Positions 34,545 through 44,190 of a stretch of 54,956 nt of DNA are shown piece after piece (positions within the stretch are counted from its first letter, which is position 1; each line of letters opens with the position of its first letter). Below the pieces are notes generated by a model that ran no database searches, was not told where the DNA came from, and worked only from the letters and a program-made list of their open reading frames with translations. The stretch is taken from the NCBI GenBank assembly GCA_944382775.1, contig CALWNI010000009.1, positions 1 through 54,956 of the forward strand, written 5' to 3'. Position numbers and translations under genes: made by a program. This DNA comes from an uncultured Allofournierella sp. GTDB taxonomy: Bacteria; Bacillota; Clostridia; Oscillospirales; Ruminococcaceae.

Positions 34545-35702
34545 TTATGCTTGCTCACGCACATTTTCCACATACCAGTTGCAGCTGCCGTAATCGGCAC
34601 CTTCCAGTGTGTGGGTATTGCCCTGGTTGTCGGTAATTTCGGTTTTACCGTCAAAAACATCCCAAGTGCCAGCTACCATCTGAGCCTTTACTTCTTCGAT
34701 TTTTTCAGCAGTGCCTTCTGCAACCAAATTGCTGTTCAGGTCGGCCAATACAACCAAACCATCGGCCATATCGCCAAAGTAGTTGTCTACCTTTTGACCT
34801 GCAACCCAGGTGCCATCAATTACATTTTGAACTGCCTGGGTGTAGTAAATGCTCCAATCCCACATTACACTGGTCAAGGTAGCATCGGGTGCATCTTTGG
34901 TCATATCGCTGTTGTAGCCAATGCCCCAAACATTATGCTCTTCGGCTGCCAACTGAGGGCCGGAGGTATCGCAGTGCTGTGCCAAAACGTCACAACCGGA
35001 AGCAATCAGTGCCTCTGCTGCCTGCTTTTCGCCTTCGGGATCAAACCAGCTGTTGGTTACCTTTACATAAACCTCAGCATCGGGATTTACGCTGGCAACA
35101 CCCATTGCAAATGCGTTGATACCGCTGGTAACTTCGCCGTTTTCTTTGCCCATGGCTGCAACGTAACCAATCTTGTTGCTCTGGGTTTTCAAACCGGCAG
35201 CAATACCGCTCAGATAACGTGCCTGGTAAATACGTCCAAAATAGTTGTTAAAGTTGGTACCGTTGGATTTATAACCGGTGCCATGGCTAAAAATAACATC
35301 GGGATACTCTTCCGCCAAAGCCTCACAGGTATCCATATAACCCCAAGAGGTGGCAAAGATAATGTTGCAACCTTCCTCGATCAGCTCACTCATGGCATTT
35401 TCCACAGCGGCAGCATCGGTATCGGATACATTGATTTTTTCAATCAGCTGGTCGCTGTTTAAACCGATGTTCTTCATCATGCCTTGGATGCCCTGCTCAT
35501 GGGTGTAGCTGTAACCGGTACCTTCCGCAGGGTCTGACAAGTGTACAACACCTACTTTAATTTCTTCTTTTGCAATGCCTGCGCCGGTTGCCGAAGCTGT
35601 TCCGGAAGTGGTGTTGCCACTTGTGCTGCCGGTAGACCCGCCACACGCAACCATGCTAAATGCCAAAATTGCCGCCAAAGCTGCACTCAGAATCTTTTTC
35701 AT
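34545..35702 (-). CDS. BMP-family nucleoside-binding lipoprotein
   Basis: This 385-residue solute-binding protein begins with a lipoprotein signal. The lipobox MVAC is at Cys20 and is followed by a Gly/Ser/Thr linker to about residue 45. The mature part matches the Bmp/PnrA family (KVGVVHLSDPAEGTGYSYTHEQG and GYMDTCEALAEEYPDVIFSHGTG). It delivers purine or pyrimidine nucleosides to the permeases and is tethered to the membrane. It is the first gene of the operon, with a structured leader. Confidence 0.93.
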   Translation of the reverse strand: MKKILSAALAAILAFSMVACGGSTGSTSGNTTSGTASATGAGIAKEEIKVGVVHLSDPAEGTGYSYTHEQGIQGMMKNIGLNSDQLIEKINVSDTDAAAVENAMSELIEEGCNIIFATSWGYMDTCEALAEEYPDVIFSHGTGYKSNGTNFNNYFGRIYQARYLSGIAAGLKTQSNKIGYVAAMGKENGEVTSGINAFAMGVASVNPDAEVYVKVTNSWFDPEGEKQAAEALIASGCDVLAQHCDTSGPQLAAEEHNVWGIGYNSDMTKDAPDATLTSVMWDWSIYYTQAVQNVIDGTWVAGQKVDNYFGDMADGLVVLADLNSNLVAEGTAEKIEEVKAQMVAGTWDVFDGKTEITDNQGNTHTLEGADYGSCNWYVENVREQA

Positions 35703-35795
35703 GAAAAAAAGTCCCCCTACGTTATGTTACCAATTCCAAACAAGACAAAATGGAGTTGTTGGTCCATATTGTGTTTTCGGTCTTGTTCAATACGC
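35703..35795 (-). promoter_or_regulatory. Leader RNA of bmpA with nested hairpin
   Basis: The predicted transcript leader holds AACAAGAC pairing with GTCTTGTT, and an inner ATGGA/TCCAT pair. The GGGGGAC ribosome site follows. I found no purine or other known riboswitch signature. It might be a regulatory or stabilising structure. Confidence 0.45.
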
Positions 35796-35800
35796 TCTCC

Positions 35801-35829
35801 ATTGTAACGGCTGATTTGTGCAATTTCAA
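35801..35829 (-). promoter_or_regulatory. Promoter of the nucleoside transporter operon
   Basis: On the minus strand TTGAAA (35824-35829) and TACAAT (35801-35806) are 17 bases apart. The leader of about 90 bases precedes bmpA. Confidence 0.75.
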
Positions 35830-35905
35830 CTGTTTTTCACATCTTCGGCAACATACACTATATCGGTATTAATTTGCACAATCATTTTTGTTTGTAAAGT
35901 CAACA

Positions 35906-35950
35906 AAAAATCCCGTAAAACAGCCTGTAAAGCCATTTTACGGGATTTTT
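35906..35950 (-). terminator. Terminator of the YhfC-family gene
   Basis: A stem of about 15 bp (35906-35920 with 35936-35950) is bounded by A and T runs. It lies 28 bases past the stop of the membrane protease gene on the minus strand and just upstream of the transporter promoter. Confidence 0.82.
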
Positions 35951-35978
35951 TAGCGTCCAAAAGTATGACTTTTAAATG

Positions 35979-36773
35979 TTAAATTGTAGATGTTTGTGCA
36001 ACCGATTCCCTGTAGCATGGCAGATCTTTTTGCCAATGCACAAACCAAGCCATGGGTACCGCAAGCAACAACAAAACACCTTCACAAATCCACATTCCGG
36101 TCATGGAAAGCAACACTGCCGCCAGTGTATTAAATGCCGTATGTGCCAAAATTGCAGCAAAATACAGCAAAATATTTTTCTTTTTAACGGCCATAAATAC
36201 CAGCGAAGTTGCAAACAAATGAAATACCACCGCGCTAATACGTTCTACAATTCCCAAATACACCATAGCCGGGCCGGTGCCTGCCAGCTGTGCGGTTAGT
36301 TGCTGCAATACATCTTGTTGCACACCAAGTGTAGAAGCTAAATCCGAAGATGCAATCATACAACATGCCAAAATATTATTGATTTGCCCTAAACCAACCA
36401 GCAGAACAACCTCGCACAATCCATGGCCCAATCCAAAGGCAATCATATCCTGATAACGGCGGTTATTTTTAAGCAAAGATGCCCCCACCAAACGAGCAGT
36501 TTCTTCAAACAAACCAGCCGAAAAACCGCCCACAATAATGGTATACAGCAATGTATTCATTGCAAACGAAAGAAACCATTGCTGTGTTGCACACAGTTGT
36601 AACAGCGGTATACGCAGTACAATTTGACTAATAAAAAAGCTCAGCGCGCCTGCTACCAATGGAACAACCGAAATTTTTCGCATAGCAAGCAAAACAACCA
36701 CCAAAACAATAGGCAACAATAAGGTACATATCATAGAAATAAAAAAAGAAATTACCAAACTGGTCAGTATCAT
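35979..36773 (-). CDS. YhfC-family glutamic-type intramembrane protease homologue
   Basis: This 264-residue membrane protein has about eight helices. GLFEETARLVGASLL contains the EExxR motif of the YhfC branch of CPBP/PrsW-like intramembrane proteases. HGLCEVVLLVGLGQ and AHTAFNTLAAVL may supply the other polar residues. The substrate is unknown. The start at 36773 is preferred because GGGGGAG is 8 bases before it. The longer frame from 36983 runs through the helicase terminator. Confidence 0.72.
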   Translation of the reverse strand: MILTSLVISFFISMICTLLLPIVLVVVLLAMRKISVVPLVAGALSFFISQIVLRIPLLQLCATQQWFLSFAMNTLLYTIIVGGFSAGLFEETARLVGASLLKNNRRYQDMIAFGLGHGLCEVVLLVGLGQINNILACCMIASSDLASTLGVQQDVLQQLTAQLAGTGPAMVYLGIVERISAVVFHLFATSLVFMAVKKKNILLYFAAILAHTAFNTLAAVLLSMTGMWICEGVLLLLAVPMAWFVHWQKDLPCYRESVAQTSTI

Positions 36774-36860
36774 TGTTTTTACTCCCCCTTCTTTATTAGA
36801 ACACATTATATTCTTTTTTACCATATAATAAAAATCCCAAATGGTCAAGTGCTTTTTACA

Positions 36861-36899
36861 AAAAAATCCCTGTGTACCAATGGTACACAAGGATTTTTT
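36861..36899. terminator. Terminator after the DEAD-box helicase
   Basis: A near-perfect stem (36861-36879 with 36881-36899) has A6 and T6 ends and works on both strands. It separates the helicase from the YhfC gene on the minus strand. Confidence 0.88.
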
Positions 36900-36904
36900 G
36901 CAAA

Positions 36905-38083
36905 TTAAAAATAGCTGCGAATCTGAAACTTGTCTTCTTTTTTGGCTTCTTCCTGCTGCAAGGTTTTGTGCTCTGCATCCCAATGCACCGAAATTGCCTC
37001 GTTGCGGGTCAAGCGCAACAGCTCTTCCATGCGCTTGGTTTCCTCTTGGGTGTAAAACAGGTAGGAAACGCCCTCCCGCTTTGCCCGTCCGGTGCGCCCA
37101 ATGCGATGGGTATAATGCTCGTTGGCCGCCGGGATATCATAGTTAATTACCGCATCCACATCATCCACATCAATGCCACGAGCTGCAATGTCGGTTGCCA
37201 CCAGTACGACAATCTTTCCGTCCCGAAAATTTGCCATGATTTTATTGCGCTCTGCTTGGGACAAATCGCCGTGCAAGCAATCCACCACAAAATTTAACCT
37301 TGCCAACTGATTGGTCAGCACAGCGGTTGTAAATTTGGTATTGCAAAACACCATAACCCGCTTAAACTCGCCTGCAATAATAATCTGTGCCACGTCCGCC
37401 AATTTGTTGCGGCCGGTAGTCAACAATTTGTATTGATGAATTTTAGGCTGGCTGGCTTGCACCGGTTGTACGCTGATTTCCTCGGCATCCCGCTGATACA
37501 GCCAACCAATGTCCATAACCTCACGGCTAATGGTTGCGCTGAACATACTCAGTGTTTTGCGCGCTTTCATCTGGTCAATGATACTGCGAACGCTTTTATA
37601 AAAGCCCATATTCAGCATTTCATCCGCTTCATCCAGAACAATGCTGGTTACCTGACTCACGTTAATGGTTTTATGCTGGATGTGGTCCAGCAAACGGCCG
37701 GGAGTCGCCACCACAATCTGGCAGCCTTTTTGCAGTTTTTCAATCTGCCGCTGCACATTTGCACCGCCATAAATGCAAGCAATGCGAATCTGCGGCATAA
37801 AGTGTGCAAGCTCTTTTAGTTCTTGGGCAATCTGTTGGGCCAGTTCACGGGTAGGTGCCAATACCACCGCCTGCGGTACCGCTTTTGTTTTGTCCACTTG
37901 CTCAATCAGCGGAATACCAAACGCACAGGTTTTTCCCGTACCGGTGGGGGCTTTTGCAATGATGTCCTTGCCTGCCATCATAATGGGAATGGCTTTTTCC
38001 TGGATTTCGGTCATTTCAGTAAAGCCCATTCGCTCCACTGCTTTTCGCAGTTCTTCGCTGGCATTTAATTGGCTATATTGCAT
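36905..38083 (-). CDS. DEAD-box RNA helicase
   Basis: This 392-residue helicase core has Walker A APTGTGKT, APTRELAQQ, VLDEADEML (DEAD), SAT, and the C-terminal HRIGRTGR. There is almost no C-terminal extension, unlike DbpA- or CshA-type enzymes with RNA-binding tails. It unwinds RNA, for ribosome assembly or mRNA turnover. The start at 38083 (MQYSQLN) has GGAG 8 bases away. The longer frame lacks a ribosome site. Confidence 0.93.
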   Translation of the reverse strand: MQYSQLNASEELRKAVERMGFTEMTEIQEKAIPIMMAGKDIIAKAPTGTGKTCAFGIPLIEQVDKTKAVPQAVVLAPTRELAQQIAQELKELAHFMPQIRIACIYGGANVQRQIEKLQKGCQIVVATPGRLLDHIQHKTINVSQVTSIVLDEADEMLNMGFYKSVRSIIDQMKARKTLSMFSATISREVMDIGWLYQRDAEEISVQPVQASQPKIHQYKLLTTGRNKLADVAQIIIAGEFKRVMVFCNTKFTTAVLTNQLARLNFVVDCLHGDLSQAERNKIMANFRDGKIVVLVATDIAARGIDVDDVDAVINYDIPAANEHYTHRIGRTGRAKREGVSYLFYTQEETKRMEELLRLTRNEAISVHWDAEHKTLQQEEAKKEDKFQIRSYF

Positions 38084-38183
38084 TCTTTTTTCTCCATTTC
38101 GTGGGGTTCTCCGCTGGCTTGCTGCCAAACGGTTTCCGATTTTGTTGTATTGTTTATTATACCATGCAATGCCTGCAACACAA

Positions 38184-38214
38184 AACCCCTGCTTCGTTTT
38201 GCAAAGCAGGGGTT
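38184..38214 (-). terminator. Terminator of the pyrimidine operon
   Basis: An 11-bp stem (38184-38194 with 38204-38214) with a T-rich tail on each side lies 8 bases past the carB stop. Confidence 0.85.
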
Positions 38215-38221
38215 CTTTTTA

Positions 38222-41200
38222 TTACAGGGTAGAAATGTCAATCAGTTCTACATCGTCCAAGCTTGCGCCGCTGCGCAGGGTTTCCACCAATACCTTAGCG
38301 GTATCGATTGCGGTCAGACAGGGAACGCTCAGTTCAACTGCCTTACGACGCATACGCACGCTGTCCAGATCGGGGTCACGGCCATGGTCAGAGGTAGAGA
38401 TTACATAATCCACATTGCCGCTCTCCAACAGGTTCAGAATATTGGGTTCCTGCTCGCTGATGCGATGGATGGTGTTACATGCAATCATGTTGCTGTTCAA
38501 TACCTTAGCGGTGCCACTGGTACCATACAGCTTGTAACCCATGGATTTCAGCTGCCATGCGGTATCCAGAATCTCCAGCTTGTCCGCATTCTTAACGGTA
38601 ATCAAACAGCAGCTGTCCTTGCCGGGATTCTTAAACTTATAGCCTGCACCTACCAGACCCTTGAGCAGTGCCTCGCTAAAGGTACGGGCAATGCCCAGAA
38701 CCTCGCCGGTGCTCTTCATCTCAGGTCCAAGCTGGGTGTCTACGCCGTGCAGCTTTTCAAAGCTGAATACGGGTACCTTAACGGCAACATAGGGTGCATC
38801 GGGACGAATGCCGGTGCCCCACTCCATATCTTTCAGCTTTTCGCCCAACATACAACGAACTGCTAGTTCAACCATGGGTACGCCGGTTACCTTGCTGATG
38901 TAAGGTACGGTACGGCTGGAACGGGGGTTTACCTCGATTACATATACCTGATTGTTGTATACAACGTACTGGATGTTTACCAGACCAACAACCTTCAGTT
39001 CCTTTGCCAGACGGCCGGTGTACTCTACCAACATCTGCTTAATGCGGGGGGACAAGGTGCGGGGAGGATATACACTGATGGAGTCACCGGAGTGAATACC
39101 GGCACGCTCAACGTGCTCCATCATACCGGGAATCAGGTAGTCCTCACCGTCGCAGATAGCGTCAACTTCGCACTCGGTACCCATCAGGTACTTGTCCACC
39201 AGAACAGGGTTTTCCATGTCGGTGTTCTGTGCAATGATGGCCATGTACTCGGTTACATCGTCGGGACCGTAAGCAATGATCATGTTCTGACCGCCCAAAA
39301 CGTAGCTGGGACGCAGCAGAACGGGATAGCCCAGCTCGCTGCCGGCCTTCAATGCTTCCTCGGTGGTGAATACGGTGTATCCCTTCGGACGGGGAATGCC
39401 GCAACGCTCCAGCAGCTCGTCAAAACGCTCGCGGTCTTCTGCTTCGTCAATGGCGTCGGCAGGAGTACCCAGCAGTTTTACGCCCAGCTTGGTCAGGTGC
39501 TTGGTCAGCTTAATAGCAGTCTGACCACCGAACTGTACCACACAAGCCCAGGGCTTTTCGGTTTCCAGAATGTTTTCTACGCTTTCGGGGTCCAGCGGAT
39601 CGAAGTACAAACGGTCGCCGGTGTCAAAGTCGGTAGAAACGGTTTCGGGGTTGTTGTTGGCAATGATAGCCTCGTAGCCAAACTTCTTCAGAGTCCATAC
39701 ACAGTGAACGCTGCAGTAGTCGAACTCGATGCCCTGACCGATACGGATGGGACCGCTGCCGAATACCAGAACCTTCTTCTTATCGGTGGGATGCTCTTCG
39801 ATAAACTGAGCAGCCTCGTTTTCTTCGTCAAAGCTGGAGTAGAAGTAAGGAGTGCGCGCTGCAAACTCAGCTGCACAGGTATCTACCATCTTAAAGCCTG
39901 CGCGCAGACGAGCAGGTACATCACAGCCGCTCAAACGCTCGATTGCCTTATCGGTAAAGCCCTGACGCTTTGCCAGCTTGTACAGTTCCATGCTGGGCTC
40001 TTCGGCAGCCAAACGCTTTTCGGTTTCTGCCAGCTTGCCCAGTTTGTTCAGGAACCAGTGGTCAATCTTGGTGATGCTGTAAATTTCGTCAAAGTCAAAG
40101 CCGCGCTTAATGGCCTCGAATACAACAAAGCTACGGTCAGAATCGCATACATGCAGCTTCTGACGGATTTCCTCATCGCTGCACTCTGCCAGCTGGGGCA
40201 GATCCATGGTATCCAGACCCAACTCGATAGAGCGAACTGCCTTCATCAAAGCTTCCTCAAAGCTCTGACCGATGGCCATAACCTCACCGGTAGCCATCAT
40301 CTGAGTGCCCAGATCCTTCTTTGCATAAACAAACTTATCAAAGGGCCACTTGGGGAACTTAACCACACAGTAGTCCAGTGCAGGCTCAAAGCAAGCACAG
40401 GTCTGACCGGTAATGTCGTTGGTGATTTCGTCCAGGCTGTAACCAATTGCAATTTTGGTTGCAACCTTTGCAATGGGATAACCGGTTGCCTTGGAAGCCA
40501 AAGCAGAAGAACGGCTAACACGGGGGTTTACCTCGATAACGGCATATTCAAAGCTATCGGGCTTTAATGCAAACTGACAGTTACAGCCGCCCTCGATGCC
40601 CAGCTCGCTGATGATGCGCAGTGCAGAGGTACGCAGCATCTGATACTCCTTGTCAGACAGGGTCTGGCTGGGAGCAACAACGATGGAGTCGCCGGTATGT
40701 ACGCCAACGGGGTCAAAGTTCTCCATGTTACATACGGTAATTACATTGCCCTTACCGTCGCGCATTACCTCGTATTCGATTTCTTTCCAGCCGGCAATGC
40801 ACTTTTCAACCAGAATCTGATGAATGGGAGAAAGACGCAAGCCGTTGGTTGCGATTTCACGCAGCTGAGCCTCGTCGGCACAGATACCGCCACCGGTGCC
40901 GCCCATGGTGAAGGCAGGGCGAACAATAACGGGATATTCAATCTTAGCAGCAAAAGCCAGAGCATCGTCCAGGTTCTCTACAACCAGGCTGGGGATGCAG
41001 GGCTCGCCCAGTTTTTCCATGGTGTCTTTGAACAGCTGGCGGTCCTCGGCACGGTCGATGGTGTCGGGCTTACAACCCAGCAAACGAACACCCTCAGCCT
41101 CCAGGAAGCCTTCGCGTGCCAGAGTCATGGCCATGTTCAGACCGGTCTGGCCGCCCAGGTTGGGCAGAATGGAGTCGGGCTTTTCTTTTTGAATGATGCG

Positions 41201-41425
41201 CTTGATGACCTCAGGAGTCATGGGCTCAACATAAACACGGTCGGCAATGTTGGGGTCGGTCATAATGGTAGCGGGGTTGGAGTTTACCAGAACAACTTCA
41301 ATGCCCTCTGCTTTCAGCGCACGGCAAGCCTGTGTGCCGGAATAGTCAAACTCAGCAGCCTGACCGATGATGATGGGACCAGAGCCAATCACCAGAACTT
41401 TTTTAATGGAATTATCCTTTGGCAT
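38222..41425 (-). CDS. carB: Carbamoyl-phosphate synthase large subunit
   Basis: The full-length 1067-residue subunit has two ATP-grasp halves: N-terminal GSGPIIIGQAAEFDYSGTQA and central FGSGPIRIGQGIEFDYCSVH. An allosteric MGS-like domain is at the C terminus. It makes carbamoyl phosphate for pyrimidine (and arginine) synthesis using glutamine nitrogen from CarA. It is the last gene of the operon, 3 bases after carA. Confidence 0.97.
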   Translation of the reverse strand: MPKDNSIKKVLVIGSGPIIIGQAAEFDYSGTQACRALKAEGIEVVLVNSNPATIMTDPNIADRVYVEPMTPEVIKRIIQKEKPDSILPNLGGQTGLNMAMTLAREGFLEAEGVRLLGCKPDTIDRAEDRQLFKDTMEKLGEPCIPSLVVENLDDALAFAAKIEYPVIVRPAFTMGGTGGGICADEAQLREIATNGLRLSPIHQILVEKCIAGWKEIEYEVMRDGKGNVITVCNMENFDPVGVHTGDSIVVAPSQTLSDKEYQMLRTSALRIISELGIEGGCNCQFALKPDSFEYAVIEVNPRVSRSSALASKATGYPIAKVATKIAIGYSLDEITNDITGQTCACFEPALDYCVVKFPKWPFDKFVYAKKDLGTQMMATGEVMAIGQSFEEALMKAVRSIELGLDTMDLPQLAECSDEEIRQKLHVCDSDRSFVVFEAIKRGFDFDEIYSITKIDHWFLNKLGKLAETEKRLAAEEPSMELYKLAKRQGFTDKAIERLSGCDVPARLRAGFKMVDTCAAEFAARTPYFYSSFDEENEAAQFIEEHPTDKKKVLVFGSGPIRIGQGIEFDYCSVHCVWTLKKFGYEAIIANNNPETVSTDFDTGDRLYFDPLDPESVENILETEKPWACVVQFGGQTAIKLTKHLTKLGVKLLGTPADAIDEAEDRERFDELLERCGIPRPKGYTVFTTEEALKAGSELGYPVLLRPSYVLGGQNMIIAYGPDDVTEYMAIIAQNTDMENPVLVDKYLMGTECEVDAICDGEDYLIPGMMEHVERAGIHSGDSISVYPPRTLSPRIKQMLVEYTGRLAKELKVVGLVNIQYVVYNNQVYVIEVNPRSSRTVPYISKVTGVPMVELAVRCMLGEKLKDMEWGTGIRPDAPYVAVKVPVFSFEKLHGVDTQLGPEMKSTGEVLGIARTFSEALLKGLVGAGYKFKNPGKDSCCLITVKNADKLEILDTAWQLKSMGYKLYGTSGTAKVLNSNMIACNTIHRISEQEPNILNLLESGNVDYVISTSDHGRDPDLDSVRMRRKAVELSVPCLTAIDTAKVLVETLRSGASLDDVELIDISTL

Positions 41426-41428
41426 GGC

Positions 41429-42520
41429 TTAGCAGCCTCCCTTCATCATATCTACAAATTCATCAAACAGATACTCGGTATCCTTGGGGCCACCGCAAGC
41501 TTCGGGGTGGAACTGTACGGTAAAGCACTTCATATTGTTGTAACGAATGCCCTCAACGGTGCCGTCGTTGGCGTTCACATGGCTTACCTGACCAATGCTC
41601 TGGTCCAGGCTCTCACCTACTACTGCATAGCCGTGGTTCTGGCTGGTGATGTAGGTACGGCCGTGTGCCAGGTCGGTAACAGGCTGGTTTACACCACGAT
41701 GACCATACTTCAGCTTTTGGGTCTGTGCGCCCATAGCCAACGCCATCAGCTGATGGCCCAAGCAGATGCCGAAAATGGGCAAGCCCATGGTGGCAATCTC
41801 TTTCAGATTTTCGATAATCTGTACGTTTTCCGCCGGGTCGCCAGGGCCGTTGGACAGCATGATGCCATCCAGATTCATCTCTTTCAGCTGGCTTGCAGTG
41901 GTGGTTGCAGGTACTACAGTTACCTTGCAGTCACGGGCTACCAGGTTGCGCTCGATGTTGTTTTTGCAGCCAAAATCAAACAGAGCAACGTGGTATTTGC
42001 CGTTCTCGTTCAGTACACTGGCGGTTTCGCAGGTTACGCTTGCAACCGCTTCGGTTACGTTGTATGCGCGGATGCTCTGCATCAGTGCTTCATCTGCCAA
42101 AGCTTCCTCGGCAGTTGCATATTCGGTGGTCAAAGCGCCGTTCATAACACCGCTTTCACGCAGCAAACGAACCAGGCTGCGGGTGTCAACGCCTGCCATG
42201 CCAATGATACCCTGCTCTTTCAGGTAGGTATCCAGTGTTTTTTTGCAGCGGAAGTTGCTGGGTGCATCGCACAACTCACGCACAATATAGCCAAATGCCC
42301 AGATGCGACCAGACTCGGCGTCCTCGCCGTTAATGCCGTAGTTGCCAATCAAAGGATAGCTTTGTGTAATAATCTGACCGTAGTAGCTGGGGTCGGTCAG
42401 GGTTTCTTCGTAACCCACCATACCGGTGTTAAATACGACTTCGCCTACACGGGTACCGGTTGCACCAAAGTGCTGGCCTTCTAAAACAGTACCGTTGGCC
42501 AAAACCAAAAATGTTTTCAA
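41429..42520 (-). CDS. carA: Carbamoyl-phosphate synthase small subunit
   Basis: This subunit of about 363 residues has a class I glutamine amidotransferase domain. GICLGHQLMALAMG carries the catalytic Cys, and VQFHPEACGG carries His and Glu. It supplies ammonia to CarB. A TTG start at 42520 (MKTFLVLANG) fits the family N terminus and has GAGGG 8 bases away. A GTG at 42526 is the alternative, with the ribosome site too close. A strong hairpin precedes the gene. Confidence 0.95.
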   Translation of the reverse strand: MKTFLVLANGTVLEGQHFGATGTRVGEVVFNTGMVGYEETLTDPSYYGQIITQSYPLIGNYGINGEDAESGRIWAFGYIVRELCDAPSNFRCKKTLDTYLKEQGIIGMAGVDTRSLVRLLRESGVMNGALTTEYATAEEALADEALMQSIRAYNVTEAVASVTCETASVLNENGKYHVALFDFGCKNNIERNLVARDCKVTVVPATTTASQLKEMNLDGIMLSNGPGDPAENVQIIENLKEIATMGLPIFGICLGHQLMALAMGAQTQKLKYGHRGVNQPVTDLAHGRTYITSQNHGYAVVGESLDQSIGQVSHVNANDGTVEGIRYNNMKCFTVQFHPEACGGPKDTEYLFDEFVDMMKGGC

Positions 42521-42580
42521 GGTCACATCCCTCTCATTCCATTAAAATATCCTTGTATCATTTCCATTTTTTACACGCAG

Positions 42581-42614
42581 TGACCCAACCACGCCTATGG
42601 GCGTGGTTGGGTCA
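42581..42614 (-). other. Strong intercistronic hairpin between pyrE and carA
   Basis: A 15-bp GC-rich stem (42581-42595 with 42600-42614, 4-base loop) lies in the 113-base gap. On the minus strand it is followed by CTGCGTG rather than T, so it is unlikely to terminate. It may be an RNA processing or stability element that tunes pyr versus car expression. Confidence 0.6.
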
Positions 42615-42633
42615 GCCTTACGCAAGGGTTCTC

Positions 42634-43227
42634 TTACAGGGTTTGCTTTGCCTGCTCTTTCATCTTGCGGCTGCCCAAGTGTACCAAAGGCAGTTTGCCT
42701 TCTTTACAAATGGGGCACTCCTCGGGCAGGTAGTTGGGCAGATCCAACTTAGCAGCACTTGCCAAAATCTCGATGGGGCTGGGAACTTCTGCCTTGGTGC
42801 GGTCTACTACACAGGCAATGCCCAGGCAGATTCCGCCGGCTTCTTCAATTACACGCTTGGTCTCCAGGCTGGAGATACCGGTGGTTACAACGTCCTCGGC
42901 AATGATGCACTTTTCGCCGGGCTTAATTGCAAAACGCTTTAAGGTCATTACGTTGTCTACACGCTCGGTAAAGATTGCACGCTTGCCCAGCTGACGGCCC
43001 AGCTCGTAAGCGTAAACAATGCCGCCCATAGCAGGGCCAACAATTACGTCAATGTCCAGATCCTTCAGCTGCTCTGCAACATTTGCCATAACCTTGGCGC
43101 ACTGGTCGGGATACTGCTGCAAGTAAGCCATCTGGCAGTATGCGCTGGAATGGCGGCCGCTGCTCAGCAAAAAGTGACCTTCCAAAAAGGCTTCGCATTC
43201 TTTTAAGATTTCAATGGTGTTGTTCAT
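42634..43227 (-). CDS. pyrE: Orotate phosphoribosyltransferase
   Basis: This 197-residue enzyme has the PRPP-binding loop CIIAEDVVTTG and FLLSSGRHSSAYCQM at the substrate end. It converts orotate and PRPP to OMP. The C terminus has a CPIC pair found in some members. The start at 43227 has GAGGAG 8 bases away. An upstream in-frame ATG is not supported. Confidence 0.94.
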   Translation of the reverse strand: MNNTIEILKECEAFLEGHFLLSSGRHSSAYCQMAYLQQYPDQCAKVMANVAEQLKDLDIDVIVGPAMGGIVYAYELGRQLGKRAIFTERVDNVMTLKRFAIKPGEKCIIAEDVVTTGISSLETKRVIEEAGGICLGIACVVDRTKAEVPSPIEILASAAKLDLPNYLPEECPICKEGKLPLVHLGSRKMKEQAKQTL

Positions 43228-43275
43228 CTTTTTCGCTCCTCGTTTCAGCAATATGTAATGTTACTATTTCCCGGG

Positions 43276-44190
43276 TTATACGCGTGCACAACCACGAATT
43301 TCATCCAATGTTTTTACACCGTGTGCCTGCATCCATGCCGCAATCTCGTCGGTAACGGTTTCACAGGCCTTGGGATTCATAAAGTTTGCGGTGCCCACCT
43401 GTACCGCAGTAGCACCGGCCATGATAAACTCCAGTGCATCGTTGCCGGTGGCAATGCCACCCAGACCAATAACAGGAACATCCACAACGCCGCATACCTG
43501 ATATACCATGCGCAGCGCAATGGGCTTAATGGCAGGGCCGGACAATCCGGCAAAGATGTTGTTAAACACCGGGCGGCGTTTTTCCAAATCAATGGCGCAG
43601 GCTTGGAAGGTGTTAACCAGGCTCAGTGCATCTGCACCGGCCTCCACGCAAGCCACTGCCATGCGGCAGATATCCTCAGCTTGGGGGCTCAATTTTACAA
43701 TCAGAGGCTTTTTGCAAACCGCACGCACACGGCTTACCACCTCTTTTGCGCTCTCGGCTTGAATGCCGTAAGCAATGCCGCCCTGCTTTACGTTGGGGCA
43801 GCTGATATTCAGCTCCACAAAATCCACTGCGGTGTCATTCAGCAGCTCTGCACCCTTTTCATAATCCTCGATGCAGCCACCGCCCAAGTTTGCCAGAATT
43901 GCAGTGCCCAAGGTTTCCATAATAGGCAGCTCGTGGTCGATAAAGTGCTGCACGCCGGGGTTCTGCAAGCCGATGGAGTTAATCAAACCGCTGGGAGTTT
44001 CCAGCAGACGCTCGCCCTCATTGCCGTACTTGGGAATCAAGGTAATGCCCTTGCTGGACACACCGCCCAATTTTTTCAGGTCAACAATATCGGAGTATTC
44101 GGCACCAAATCCAAAAGTACCGGATGCACCAATAACCGGGCCGGCCAATTCCTTGCCCAGCAGATTTACCTTCAACGATACTTCGCTCAT
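43276..44190 (-). CDS. pyrD: Dihydroorotate dehydrogenase, catalytic subunit (PyrDB type)
   Basis: This 304-residue FMN-dependent enzyme is of class 1B. The N terminus carries LLGKELAGPVIGASGTFGFG. NISCPNVKQGG carries a substrate loop with the catalytic Cys. PVIGLGGIATGNDALE closes the FMN site. It oxidises dihydroorotate to orotate and passes electrons through PyrK to NAD+. The start overlaps the pyrK stop by four bases (ATGA). Confidence 0.95.
   Translation of the reverse strand: MSEVSLKVNLLGKELAGPVIGASGTFGFGAEYSDIVDLKKLGGVSSKGITLIPKYGNEGERLLETPSGLINSIGLQNPGVQHFIDHELPIMETLGTAILANLGGGCIEDYEKGAELLNDTAVDFVELNISCPNVKQGGIAYGIQAESAKEVVSRVRAVCKKPLIVKLSPQAEDICRMAVACVEAGADALSLVNTFQACAIDLEKRRPVFNNIFAGLSGPAIKPIALRMVYQVCGVVDVPVIGLGGIATGNDALEFIMAGATAVQVGTANFMNPKACETVTDEIAAWMQAHGVKTLDEIRGCARV

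Noticed and set aside
35703-35829. Purine riboswitch before bmpA
   Set aside because: No conserved core loops of the purine class were found, only simple inverted repeats.
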